A stretch of 64,000 nt of DNA from Paenibacillus oenotherae (GTDB lineage Bacteria; Bacillota; Bacilli; Paenibacillales; Paenibacillaceae). Positions 8,065 to 15,972 of this stretch are shown piece after piece (the stretch's first letter is position 1; each line of letters begins with the position of its first letter). Below the pieces are notes generated by a model. It did no database searches. It saw only the letters and a list, made by a program, of their open reading frames with translations, and had not been told where the DNA came from. The stretch covers positions 186,001 to 250,000 of the forward strand of contig NZ_JAHZIJ010000002.1 of assembly GCF_019443105.1 (NCBI RefSeq). Reading direction: 5' to 3'. The translations under genes and the position numbers were made by a program.

Positions 8065-8391
8065 ATGACGATGGGAGACCGCTTGAGAGAGCTTCGACTG
8101 AGAAAAAACTTTTCTCAAGAGGAAGTATCCAGGCAAATAGGCATTACTCGCTCTGCTTACAGTCACTACGAAATCAATAACCGTCAGCCCGTCTACGAAA
8201 CGTTGAAGAAGCTGGCCGTCTTATTCAACGTTTCGCTCGATTATATTATCGGCGGCGGCGATCCCCCTGTCACGGATACGCATATATTGCCGGAGACAAT
8301 TGAGATTATCCGTATTCTCAATAGTATGGACTATGATAAGCGCAAACGATCCATTGAGAAAATGATGGCTGTGCTCAGGCAAGCCGAATAG
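8065..8391 (+). CDS. XRE-family transcriptional regulator
   Basis: A 108-aa DNA-binding protein. Start ATG 8065 is preferred because aaggag lies 8 bp upstream; ATG 8059 would be only 2 bp away. Residues ~3-65 form a Cro/CI helix-turn-helix (LRELRLRKNFSQEEVSRQIGITRSAYSHYE, then LAVLFNVSLDYIIGG). The C-terminal ~40 residues are basic and helical (MDYDKRKRSIEKMMAVLRQ), with no peptidase or effector domain. It resembles the small SlrR/Rok-type XRE repressors of Firmicutes. The palindrome in its own promoter suggests autoregulation. Confidence 0.87.
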   Translation: MTMGDRLRELRLRKNFSQEEVSRQIGITRSAYSHYEINNRQPVYETLKKLAVLFNVSLDYIIGGGDPPVTDTHILPETIEIIRILNSMDYDKRKRSIEKMMAVLRQAE

Positions 8392-8394
8392 CTT

Positions 8395-10452
8395 TTATTG
8401 CAGGGATGCAGGCAGCGACAGCCAGATGACAGTCCCTTCTTCGGGCACGCTTTCCGCGCCAATCATTCCGCTGTGCGCTTCAACGATTTCCTTCGCAATG
8501 GCAAGCCCCAGTCCACTGCCCCCATCTGCCGAATTTCGCGACATCTCCTTCTTGTAGAAGCGGTCGAAGATGTACGGCAAATGCTCGGCTTCAATGCCGC
8601 TGCCCGTATCCTTTACCCTTACGGATACACGGCCGGAGCTGCGCTCGAAGGAGTAGGCCAGTGTTATTTTGCCCCCTTCGCCTGTATGCTTGATCGCATT
8701 ATAAATAATATTAGCAACCACCTGATCCATACGGAACAAATCAAGCTGAAGCACAATGCGTTCAGGATGAAGCTCCCCCTCATTCCCTCCCCCCTGTATA
8801 TACTTGCTCTCGAATAGCAGCCCCTTGCCCCGCACATCCATTTCGTATTGTTCACGATGCCGCTCGATCCAATCTTGCAAGTTAACGCCGATATAATGAA
8901 ACCTTAGTTGCCCGGCCTCCAGCTTCGACAATTCGAATAAGTCACGGATAAGCCGATTTACTCCCCCAACCTTGCCCAGCATCATTCGCACATATTTGCT
9001 CCGCTGCTCCTCGGTTGTTACCATCCCGTCCTGCATTGCCTCCAGATAGCCCTGCAGCAGTGTCATCGGCGTTCCCAGATCATGCGATATATTCGTCATT
9101 AATTGCCGGCGTGAATTCTCCATCTTCGCCAGCTCCTTATTGGCCTTCTCTAACGTTTCATTAGCTCCTCTCAGCGCTTCCGTACGCTCTTCGATCCGAT
9201 CCTCCAGATGCGTATTGAGCTCTCTAAGCTCCTTGGATACCTGCTCAACCCGGAACAGAGCGCTCGAGAAGCGTGTCGATATAATAAACGACTGCATGAG
9301 AATGAAGAAAAACAAGCCTAGCGGAACAAGCTGCTGATTATAAAAGCCCCATTCATTATAGAACAGAATGTCATTCAATACGGTCAGAACGAAGACAAGC
9401 AGCCCTGCCAGTACAAAGGGAGCCCCGTCACGCTTGCGCACCACTGCCTTGATCAGCACAATGAGCGCATAAACCCCCGCTGCCAGCACGAACAACTGAT
9501 AGATCACCAGCAATCTCGTGAATACGATAGCCGGTACTGCAAGCACAAAAATGGACAGCAGCAGGCCAAATGTTAGGGTCAGCCGTTTGGCCAGCTTGGA
9601 CATATCAGGCGGGAACAACGTATAGACGTACAAAAATCCTGTCACCGCGCTGAAAGCGAACGATATGTATTCAATCTTGAGCCCGGCTTCCCACGAAATG
9701 AATGAGAAGGTCTGCATAAGGTACCCCTCGCCGGTAACACCGATCCGTGCAGCGACCAGCAGGCAAAGCAGGCCGAAATATACGGTAAACTGCTCCCGCC
9801 TGCGAAAGGCATATAAGCCGATATGATAAATGCCGATGATGAACAGACTGCCTAGTATAATCATCTCCTGGGCCGTTGTCCGCATCTGCGAACCGACTAG
9901 CTCATTGCTGTCGCCCAGCTTGATATCTACCCAAATGCCGCCCTTGCGGTGCTGAAAGTTGGCAACCTGAATAATAATGTCCAGGCGATCCGTCCTCCCG
10001 TCGAACGAAATAATACGCGGGAACTGCTCTGCGCTGACAGTCTCCCGGCTCGTCCCCACCTTCCCTACAGAAGCCAACAAATTCCCGTTAATCCATAGCT
10101 TGTAGGCACTTGAGATGTTCGGCATACGCAATGCAAGAATGCGGGAAGTCGGTTCAATCCTTACCGAGAGCCGATAAGTGGCATAGCCTTGGCCGTTCTT
10201 CACGCCATAGCTGTCCGGATAGCTGTTCCATGATCGCGGAACGATAGCATACCTTTTCTTCACATGCTCAAAGCTGTCTCTGGCGCCTAGAAGCTGGTGG
10301 CTATAGAAGGCCCATTCGCCGGACAAAGTCAGTGCTCCGTCATGCTGGAACGACCAGTCGCGAAGATCCAGCTCTCCCTCTGCCGCAGCAGGCTTCATTG
10401 GCCCTGATTGCATGACGCAGCCGCTGCACATGGCAAGGATGAGGATGATCAT
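8395..10452 (-). CDS. 7TMR-DISM sensor histidine kinase
   Basis: A sensor kinase of about 685 aa. An N-terminal hydrophobic signal is followed by an extracellular jelly-roll domain (~40-180; WSFQHDGALTLSGEWAFY), seven membrane spans (~195-395), a coiled coil (~400-445), a HisKA domain with phospho-acceptor His457 in NISHDLGTP, and a HATPase with N, F and G boxes (YNAIKHT, YIFDRFYK, GGSGLGLAI). It is divergent from an OmpR-type regulator, its obvious partner. The ATG at 10452 is 35 bp from aggagg (10488-10493). An in-frame ATT at 10479 is spaced perfectly and adds a charged signal-peptide start (see findings), so the true 5' end may be 10479. Confidence 0.9.
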   Translation of the reverse strand: MIILILAMCSGCVMQSGPMKPAAAEGELDLRDWSFQHDGALTLSGEWAFYSHQLLGARDSFEHVKKRYAIVPRSWNSYPDSYGVKNGQGYATYRLSVRIEPTSRILALRMPNISSAYKLWINGNLLASVGKVGTSRETVSAEQFPRIISFDGRTDRLDIIIQVANFQHRKGGIWVDIKLGDSNELVGSQMRTTAQEMIILGSLFIIGIYHIGLYAFRRREQFTVYFGLLCLLVAARIGVTGEGYLMQTFSFISWEAGLKIEYISFAFSAVTGFLYVYTLFPPDMSKLAKRLTLTFGLLLSIFVLAVPAIVFTRLLVIYQLFVLAAGVYALIVLIKAVVRKRDGAPFVLAGLLVFVLTVLNDILFYNEWGFYNQQLVPLGLFFFILMQSFIISTRFSSALFRVEQVSKELRELNTHLEDRIEERTEALRGANETLEKANKELAKMENSRRQLMTNISHDLGTPMTLLQGYLEAMQDGMVTTEEQRSKYVRMMLGKVGGVNRLIRDLFELSKLEAGQLRFHYIGVNLQDWIERHREQYEMDVRGKGLLFESKYIQGGGNEGELHPERIVLQLDLFRMDQVVANIIYNAIKHTGEGGKITLAYSFERSSGRVSVRVKDTGSGIEAEHLPYIFDRFYKKEMSRNSADGGSGLGLAIAKEIVEAHSGMIGAESVPEEGTVIWLSLPASLQ

Positions 10453-10607
10453 AATGATGAGTGCGATTAGATGGCGAATTGCAATTCCCTCCTATAAAAA
10501 ACGTCGATTGCCCATCTGTCCCTCCATTGGATATAATAGTTCGAGGAACAAATGTAAAGAATGCCGGAATAGAGAAGCGGCACTTTGCTGCGGTAGGGGG
10601 TCAGATG

Positions 10608-11336
10608 ATGAATACGAGTAGAATATTAGTCGTTGACGATGAACCAGACATAATCGAATTGATCTCGCTTTATCTCGAACGCGATGGCTTCGACGTTCAT
10701 TACACAGATAACGGGGAAGATGCGATTCGGCTTGCTGCGGAATTGAAGCCCGACTTGATTATACTGGATATCCAGCTGAAGAACATCGATGGCATCGAAG
10801 TTTGTCAAAATATTCGTGCAAGCTCTGAGGTTCCCATCTTATTCATTAGTTGTAAAAGCGACGATACCGACATTATACACGGTCTGACAGTCGGGGGCGA
10901 TGATTATATGACCAAGCCCTTCAGTCCGAGTCAGCTCGTCGCCCGTGTGAAAGCTCATCTGCGCAGACAATCGGTGATCGACCAGAGCAAGGCTGCTGTC
11001 GAGCTGGAGGAAGTGCTTGTCTTTGACGGCCTCATCATCGACATTCCCGCCCGGTCCGTCCATGTGCGGGACAAGGAGATCGCGTTGTCCACCAAGGAGT
11101 TCGATCTGCTTGTGCAGCTGGCTCAAGCACCTAACCGGGCTTTTTCACTGGATGACTTGTATACCGTCGTCTGGGGGCACGAAAGCATGGGCGATACGCG
11201 GACACTAATGGTACATATCAGTAATTTGCGCAAAAAAATCGAGGCAGACCCTACGAATCCGCTCTATATCATTACGGTTCGTGGTGTCGGCTATAAATTC
11301 TGCTTCAAGGAAGGATCACCTCATGTACATCGCTAA
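10608..11336 (+). CDS. OmpR/PhoB-family response regulator
   Basis: A 242-aa regulator. Start 10608 has taggggg 7 bp upstream. The receiver domain shows the acidic pair in VVDDEPD, Asp54 in LIILDIQLKN, and the switch lysine in MTKPFSPSQL. The winged helix (ALSTKEFDLLVQLAQAPNRAFSLDDLYTVVWG, then RTLMVHISNLRKKIE and ITVRGVGYKF) is complete. The kinase encoded on the other strand is presumably its cognate partner. Its 3' end overlaps the next gene by 14 bp, so the four rightward genes form one operon. Confidence 0.93.
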   Translation: MNTSRILVVDDEPDIIELISLYLERDGFDVHYTDNGEDAIRLAAELKPDLIILDIQLKNIDGIEVCQNIRASSEVPILFISCKSDDTDIIHGLTVGGDDYMTKPFSPSQLVARVKAHLRRQSVIDQSKAAVELEEVLVFDGLIIDIPARSVHVRDKEIALSTKEFDLLVQLAQAPNRAFSLDDLYTVVWGHESMGDTRTLMVHISNLRKKIEADPTNPLYIITVRGVGYKFCFKEGSPHVHR

Positions 11337-12189
11337 TCAATGGAAAGACTACGAATTGCTAGACACCGGCAACGGAGAGAAGCTTGAGCGCTGGGGCTCT
11401 TACATATTGAGAAGACCAGACCCGCAGGTCATATGGCCGATAACGAATGAGACCGGCCATTGGAAGACCGCTGACGGCCACTATCACCGGAGCTCCGCCG
11501 GAGGAGGCGACTGGCAGTTCCGGACGAAGATGCCGGAGCGCTGGACCGTATCCTACGGTGAACTGAAATTTCATATCCGGCCGACTAACTTTAAGCATAC
11601 CGGACTATTTCCCGAGCAGGCAGTGAACTGGAGCTGGATGATGGACAAGATCCGCAGCGCCGGTCGGCCGATTCGGGTTTTGAATTTATTCGCCTATACA
11701 GGCGGAGCGACCGCGGCCGCTGCTGCTGCGGGCGCTGAAGTATGCCATGTTGATGCAGCGAAGGGCATGGTGCAATGGGCGAAGGAGAATGCCCAATTAT
11801 CGGGCCTTGAGAATCGGCCGATCCGCTACATCACCGATGATGTCTTCAAATTCGTGCAGCGCGAGCAGCGTCGCGGCCGCCAATATGATGCCATCATTAT
11901 GGACCCGCCTTCCTACGGCCGCGGCCCTAACGGCGAGATGTGGAAGCTGGAGCAGGATTTATATCCGTTTCTTGAATTTTGCTCCACCATCCTGTCTCCT
12001 GACCCGCTCTTCCTGTTAATTAACTCCTATACGACCGGTCTCTCCCCTTCCGTCCTGCACAACTTGCTTCATATGACGGTAGGGCGCAAGTACGGCGGCG
12101 AAATTCATTGCGGCGAGATCGGACTTCCGATCACGGCTTCAGGCCTTACATTGCCTTGCGGTATATTGGGTCGCTGGGAGGCTAAGTAG
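11323..12189 (+). CDS. Class I SAM-dependent methyltransferase (RlmI/COG1092-like)
   Basis: A 288-aa enzyme starting at ATG 11323 with aaggaagga 7 bp upstream. The SAM-binding Rossmann fold shows VLNLFAYTGGATAAAAAAGA (motif I) and HVDAAKGMVQWAKENA. The catalytic region is DAIIMDPPSYGRG, the DPPxF/Y-type signature of 23S rRNA cytosine and adenine methyltransferases. The PUA domain of full RlmI is absent; a short N-terminal segment (YELLDTGNGEKLERWGSYILRRPDPQ) replaces it. Its coupling to a pseudouridine synthase fits a role in RNA modification. The target base is unknown. Confidence 0.85.
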   Translation: MYIANQWKDYELLDTGNGEKLERWGSYILRRPDPQVIWPITNETGHWKTADGHYHRSSAGGGDWQFRTKMPERWTVSYGELKFHIRPTNFKHTGLFPEQAVNWSWMMDKIRSAGRPIRVLNLFAYTGGATAAAAAAGAEVCHVDAAKGMVQWAKENAQLSGLENRPIRYITDDVFKFVQREQRRGRQYDAIIMDPPSYGRGPNGEMWKLEQDLYPFLEFCSTILSPDPLFLLINSYTTGLSPSVLHNLLHMTVGRKYGGEIHCGEIGLPITASGLTLPCGILGRWEAK

Positions 12190-12190
12190 G

Positions 12191-12943
12191 ATGGCGAGTG
12201 AAGACCGGTCCCCATCCGCCGGGATAATGCCGATCCTGTATGAGGATAATCATCTCCTTGCCGTTGTGAAGCCGCCGGGAATCCTGTCTCAAGCCGACGA
12301 TACATTAGAGCCGGACATGGTGACCTTGCTGAAGCAGGATCTGAAGGATCGCTATTCCAAGCCGGGCAATGTATTCGTTGGCCTGGTTCATCGGCTGGAC
12401 AGGCCTGTCGGCGGAGCTATGCTGTTCGCCAAAACCTCCAAGGCGGCCTCGCGGCTGTCGGAATCGGTTCGCAGCCGCTCCTTCGACAAGCAATATATCG
12501 CTGTTGTCCATCATACTCCCGGCAAGCCGCAGGATCGCCTGCGGCATTACCTGCGCAAGGATGCTGCCCGCAATATCGTGACCGTCCACAACAGCCCCGT
12601 TGAGGGGGCCAAAGAGGCGGTGCTCGATTATGTCGTTGTAGCCAAGCATCAAAATTGTACCCTCGTCGCAGTCAAGCTGCTGACAGGACGCTCTCATCAG
12701 ATTCGGGCACAGATGGCCGCAATCGGCTGCCCGCTGGTGCACGACCGCAAATATGGAGCTCCCGCCGTGGATGGAGAGCTGGATATCGCGCTTTGGTCCG
12801 CCTCAGTCGGAGTGGCCCATCCCATAACGAAAGAATGGATGACCTTTCAATCCACGCCTCCCCTTGCTTCTCCATGGTCAAGGTTTAGTGGAGACGACTA
12901 CAGGAATGCACTGCAGTATTGGCCATCCCGAGGCAACAGCTGA
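12191..12943 (+). CDS. RluA-family pseudouridine synthase
   Basis: A 250-aa enzyme that isomerises uridine in rRNA or tRNA. The catalytic motif is VHRLDRPVGG, where the Asp is the nucleophile, preceded by VVKPPGILSQ and followed by KQYIAVV and LLTGRSHQIRAQMAAIGCPL. No S4 domain is present, so it is the short RluA/RluC-core type. GGGAGG lies about 9 bp before the ATG, only 1 bp after the methyltransferase stop. Its own TGA overlaps the next ATG (TGATG), implying translational coupling. Confidence 0.92.
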   Translation: MASEDRSPSAGIMPILYEDNHLLAVVKPPGILSQADDTLEPDMVTLLKQDLKDRYSKPGNVFVGLVHRLDRPVGGAMLFAKTSKAASRLSESVRSRSFDKQYIAVVHHTPGKPQDRLRHYLRKDAARNIVTVHNSPVEGAKEAVLDYVVVAKHQNCTLVAVKLLTGRSHQIRAQMAAIGCPLVHDRKYGAPAVDGELDIALWSASVGVAHPITKEWMTFQSTPPLASPWSRFSGDDYRNALQYWPSRGNS

Positions 12944-14265
12944 TGAGAATCCTGCGATTATTAGCGGCAGCCGCAATCCTGATCACTCTGTTAGCCGGAT
13001 GCATGAACACAGAGCCCTTGAATGCTGAGAGGCAGGGAACGGAAAAACCGGGACTAACAACAGATACGGTAAAACAAGGTCAAGACCAAGAGCAAGGTCA
13101 AGAGCAAGGTCAAGAGCAAGACCCTGACGCTGCGGTCGGCGAAGACCCTGTGACCAAGCCGGATACGTCCGAGCCGCCGCTGCAATCCGGCACCTCCGAT
13201 GCCCTCTGGGTGGCAGTCGGAGACATTATGATGCACATGCCGCAGCTGCCTGCGTATTATGACAAGAGCGCGAAACGATACGACTTCAACCCCTACTTCA
13301 CAGAGGTCAAGCCTCTGCTGGAGCAGGGAGACTGGTCGCTCGCCAATCTGGAAACACCGATCTCCGGCAAAGAGTTGGGTTATTCGGGCTTTCCCCGTTT
13401 CAATGCGCCCAGCGAGCTTGCTGAAGCGCTTAAGTACGCCGGTTTTAACATCGTGACGAACGCGAATAACCACTCCCTCGATCGCGGTGCGGAGGGAATT
13501 GCAAGAACACTCCGGCACTTGGAGGAGCAGGGGTTCAGTACGAAAGGGACGGCACGTTCCAAAGCAGAGGCCGAAGCGCTGACGATTATTGAGCGGCAAG
13601 GGATAGGGATGGGCCTGCTTGCATACACCTATGGCACGAATGGCATTCCATTGCCAAAGGACAAGCCCTATTCAGTCGCGATCATAGATGAGAAAGCCAT
13701 TATTCGCGATATCAATCGATTACGGGAGGCGGGGGCTGACTTTATTACCGTCGTACTCCATTTTGGCATAGAATATCAGACCGTTCCGAATGATACGCAG
13801 AAACAACTTGCCCGCAAGCTTATAGCGGCAGGTGCCGACATCATTGCCGGAGCCCATCCACACGTCGTTCAGCCGTACGAAACAGTAGATGTGACAGAGG
13901 CTGACGGTTCACTGAGACGTGGCCTTATCATTTACTCCATGGGCAACTTCATCTCTAATCAACGGGGGGAAACGAAGGATTGCGGCGTCATCTTCAAGGT
14001 CCATATTCATAAAGATCATGCATCCGGCATAACGGCAATCGGCGATATCGAAGCCATACCGACATGGGTTCACCGGGTGAAGAAGAACAAAGCCAATCAT
14101 TATCAGATAATCCCTATGGAGCAGGCCATCAAGCACGGAACAACAGACGGCCTGTCAGCCGCCGACTATAAAGAAATGAAGCGCAACCTGTCCGTACTCA
14201 GCAAGCGTCTCCAATCCATGTCAGCGAAGCCCGTCATGCTCAATGCGGAGGCCCCTGTTGAATGA
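12943..14265 (+). CDS. CapA-family (PGA_cap) metallophosphatase-like lipoprotein
   Basis: A 440-aa secreted lipoprotein. Start 12943 overlaps the preceding stop. The signal peptide ends in LLAGC. A low-complexity linker with repeated EQGQ units precedes the PGA_cap domain, which shows VGDIMMHM, NLETPIS, NANNHSLDRG, HFGIEYQ, GAHPHVVQ and YSMGNFIS, the metal-binding motifs of a calcineurin-like fold. Relatives take part in poly-gamma-glutamate capsule synthesis, but no capB/capC lies near, so the substrate is unknown. A surface role under the two-component system is plausible. Confidence 0.88.
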   Translation: MRILRLLAAAAILITLLAGCMNTEPLNAERQGTEKPGLTTDTVKQGQDQEQGQEQGQEQDPDAAVGEDPVTKPDTSEPPLQSGTSDALWVAVGDIMMHMPQLPAYYDKSAKRYDFNPYFTEVKPLLEQGDWSLANLETPISGKELGYSGFPRFNAPSELAEALKYAGFNIVTNANNHSLDRGAEGIARTLRHLEEQGFSTKGTARSKAEAEALTIIERQGIGMGLLAYTYGTNGIPLPKDKPYSVAIIDEKAIIRDINRLREAGADFITVVLHFGIEYQTVPNDTQKQLARKLIAAGADIIAGAHPHVVQPYETVDVTEADGSLRRGLIIYSMGNFISNQRGETKDCGVIFKVHIHKDHASGITAIGDIEAIPTWVHRVKKNKANHYQIIPMEQAIKHGTTDGLSAADYKEMKRNLSVLSKRLQSMSAKPVMLNAEAPVE

Positions 14266-14307
14266 ATTAGAAGGAACAAAGGGCCGCTGCGCAGGGGAAT
14301 GTTCTTA

Positions 14308-14395
14308 CGATCGCTGTTGTTACCGGAATTCTTGATTTCAGATTGGTCATTGGGGAATTCCGGTAACAAAGGCGAGCGCTCACGCTTCTCCAGAA
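14308..14395 (+). repeat. Structured repeat R2, copy a
   Basis: This copy contains a perfect hairpin TGTTACCGGAATTC / GAATTCCGGTAACA (14318-14331 with 14355-14368). It matches 15086-15178 in inverted orientation, from CGATCGCTGTTGTT through CGCTTCTCCA. The two copies show compensatory changes in the stem. It is non-coding and lies between the CapA-like gene and a terminator. Confidence 0.8.
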
Positions 14396-14452
14396 TCATT
14401 CCCGCTGCTCCGCTCTTTTGTTCGCTCTCTCATTCAACTCTATATTGAAAAA

Positions 14453-14500
14453 GAAAAACGTTCCCACAGGGAGTTGTGACCCTGAGGGAACGTTTTTTCT
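14453..14500 (+). terminator. Terminator of the two-component/CapA operon
   Basis: AAAACGTTCCC pairs with GGGAACGTTTT, with an inner AGGG/CCCT stem, followed by six T. A-runs before it make it active in both directions. Confidence 0.8.
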
Positions 14501-14553
14501 GAGGGAGCTGTCCGAAAACTCCAATATCTAATGGGTCAGTCCCATATGATGCG

Positions 14554-14602
14554 AAAAGATGCCTCCAAGCCACTAAAAAATGGAACTGGAAGCATCTTTT
14601 TC
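14554..14602. terminator. Bidirectional hairpin in the gene-free stretch
   Basis: AAAAGATGCCTCCA pairs with TGGAAGCATCTTTT (one mismatch), followed by TTT on the plus strand and preceded by A-runs. It may be the remnant terminator of a lost gene; nothing coding is seen next to it. Confidence 0.5.
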
Positions 14603-14686
14603 GCCGTATATAGGGAGTTATTGGGAACCTGAAATCATCAAACAACTTTCTGCCCCCGTTCTCCAACTGTTTTGAAGGTAGAGTGA

Positions 14687-14955
14687 CGGAGTAAGAAGCC
14701 TGCGAATGTGCAGGAATTTCGGCTACAAGACACCATAATGATACAATTCCTGCGATCATGCATGAATTTGAGCAAAAATCGGCCGTTAAGGAGAAACGAA
14801 GGTGAAATACCTGCACTCTGGCAGGCATTTCACCTTCATGGGGCCAGAAACGGGCAAATAAATGCCGTTTCGCATGTTTCGCCTCACTGGCATCTCGTAC
14901 CTAGCACTTGAAATCTCGCATCACGCATGTCTCGGCGTTTGAACAACGGACCGTA
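14687..14955. repeat. Dispersed intergenic repeat R1, copy B
   Basis: A second copy of the element at 3414-3660, with the same order of motifs and the same hairpin at 14799-14836 (AAGGTGAAAT / ATTTCACCTT). It lies in the 930-bp gap between the CapA-like gene and marR, which otherwise holds only terminators and R2. Frames through it have no ribosome-binding site. Confidence 0.85.
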
Positions 14956-15085
14956 CTCTGCAGAGAGTAAGTCAACAGTGCCATGATCGCAGGCATGCCA
15001 CATCGTACAGCTCTTAAACTGGCAGTTGAGCTGTTCAAGAAGGACATTCTGGACAGCTCCGGATGTATTTTGACTAAGGAAGGTG

Positions 15086-15178
15086 TGGAGTTGGAGAAGC
15101 GGTAGCGTTCGTCTTTGTTCCTGGATTTCAACCGATGGATCGGTAACAATTCAAGAAATCCGGGAACAACAGCGATCG
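15086..15178 (-). repeat. Structured repeat R2, copy b
   Basis: Inverted partner of 14308-14395. Its stem is TGTTCCTGGATTTC (15116-15129) with GAAATCCGGGAACA (15155-15168). It sits just beyond the marR stop. Confidence 0.78.
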
Positions 15179-15197
15179 GAGACCCGCACCTTCTGCC

Positions 15198-15647
15198 CTA
15201 TGAGTTGGCCACCTTGCCCAGCAAATAAACGAGCAGTTGTTGATTGTGCAGGGAAATACGGTCAAGCGCCTCTGTTATGTACGCATCACGAATTTCCATT
15301 CCTCGTGCGGCCTCGGTATTGCCTTTCTCCGTTACAGTGACCCACACGATCCTGCGATCTTGATCATCCCGGCTGCGGGACACCAGACCTCCCCGCTCCA
15401 TACGATCAAGCAAAGTAGTAATCGCTGCGGGTGTCGTCGATAAATAAGCGAGCAAATCAGAAGGCTTCATTGGCTGATGCTGCAGCAGCAGCTCCAATAC
15501 GTTCAACTGCCCTTCCGTCAGACCCGGCGCTAAAGCTTCCTCCAAATGCATCTTCCAATCCTTCGTTAGCTTTGACCACAAACGTCCAAATTCAACCGCT
15601 ACCATAACAAACACCCGCTCCCTGTCAGCTTTTCTCTTATTGTTCAT
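15198..15647 (-). CDS. MarR-family transcriptional regulator
   Basis: A 149-aa winged-helix regulator. The DNA-binding part is LTEGQLNVLELLLQHQPMKPSDLLAYLSTTPAAITTLLDRMERGGLVSRSRDDQDRRIVWVTVTEKG, the full MarR signature including the basic wing DQDRR. N- and C-terminal helices should form the dimer interface. The ribosome-binding site is weak at ATG 15647; a start 14 codons later (MVAVEFGRL) has gggag further upstream and is an alternative. It is divergent from a 55-aa protein gene, which may be its target. Confidence 0.9.
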   Translation of the reverse strand: MNNKRKADRERVFVMVAVEFGRLWSKLTKDWKMHLEEALAPGLTEGQLNVLELLLQHQPMKPSDLLAYLSTTPAAITTLLDRMERGGLVSRSRDDQDRRIVWVTVTEKGNTEAARGMEIRDAYITEALDRISLHNQQLLVYLLGKVANS

Positions 15648-15685
15648 TATACCATTGCGAGATGTCGAATTAAAGATTAATACAG

Positions 15686-15705
15686 TTAATATTATGCGCT
15701 ATTAA
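15686..15705. promoter_or_regulatory. Possible MarR operator
   Basis: The inverted repeat TTAATA-N8-TATTAA lies between the divergent marR and small-protein genes, where a MarR dimer would be expected to bind. Palindromes are common in AT-rich DNA, so this is tentative. Confidence 0.35.
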
Positions 15706-15798
15706 TTGATATAATATCGAACCAATTGACATTGTTAGACATAAACTGTACCTATAGGCTGCTGTACAAGCGCGAAAAAGAAGACGGGAGTGAACGCG

Positions 15799-15966
15799 AT
15801 GGAACACCATAAACAGGAGCTGATACAGAAACTTCTAGGTGCCGGTTTAATAAAAGACCCACAGTGGTTGGACCGTCTTGATGAGCCGGCCCCACTGTGG
15901 GTTGTACTGGAAATGATGGTTAAGGTGCTGGAGCGGATCGACCCGCCCCATCAGCCGTTTGATTAA
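15799..15966 (+). CDS. Small 55-aa protein of unknown function
   Basis: A short gene starting MEHHKQELIQ with gggag 9 bp upstream and a TTGACA box at 15726-15731. The peptide is helical and amphipathic (LIQKLLGAG, PLWVVLEMMVKVLERI), ends in PPHQPFD and has no signal peptide or cysteine. It lies between divergent marR and convergent parC. An internal inverted repeat (CCCACAGTGG / CCACTGTGGG) would form a hairpin in its mRNA. I cannot assign a function; a MarR-controlled small protein is one possibility. Confidence 0.6.
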   Translation: MEHHKQELIQKLLGAGLIKDPQWLDRLDEPAPLWVVLEMMVKVLERIDPPHQPFD

Positions 15967-15972
15967 TAAAAA

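Noticed and set aside
14501-14522. Insertion-sequence end (GAGGGAGCTGTCCGAAAACTC)
   Set aside because: It resembles IS termini, but no matching second end, transposase or target duplication was found.
14308-15178. MITE or IS bounded by the R2 inverted pair
   Set aside because: The enclosed 690 bp has no transposase remnant and the outer edges show no target duplication; two independent repeat copies are simpler.
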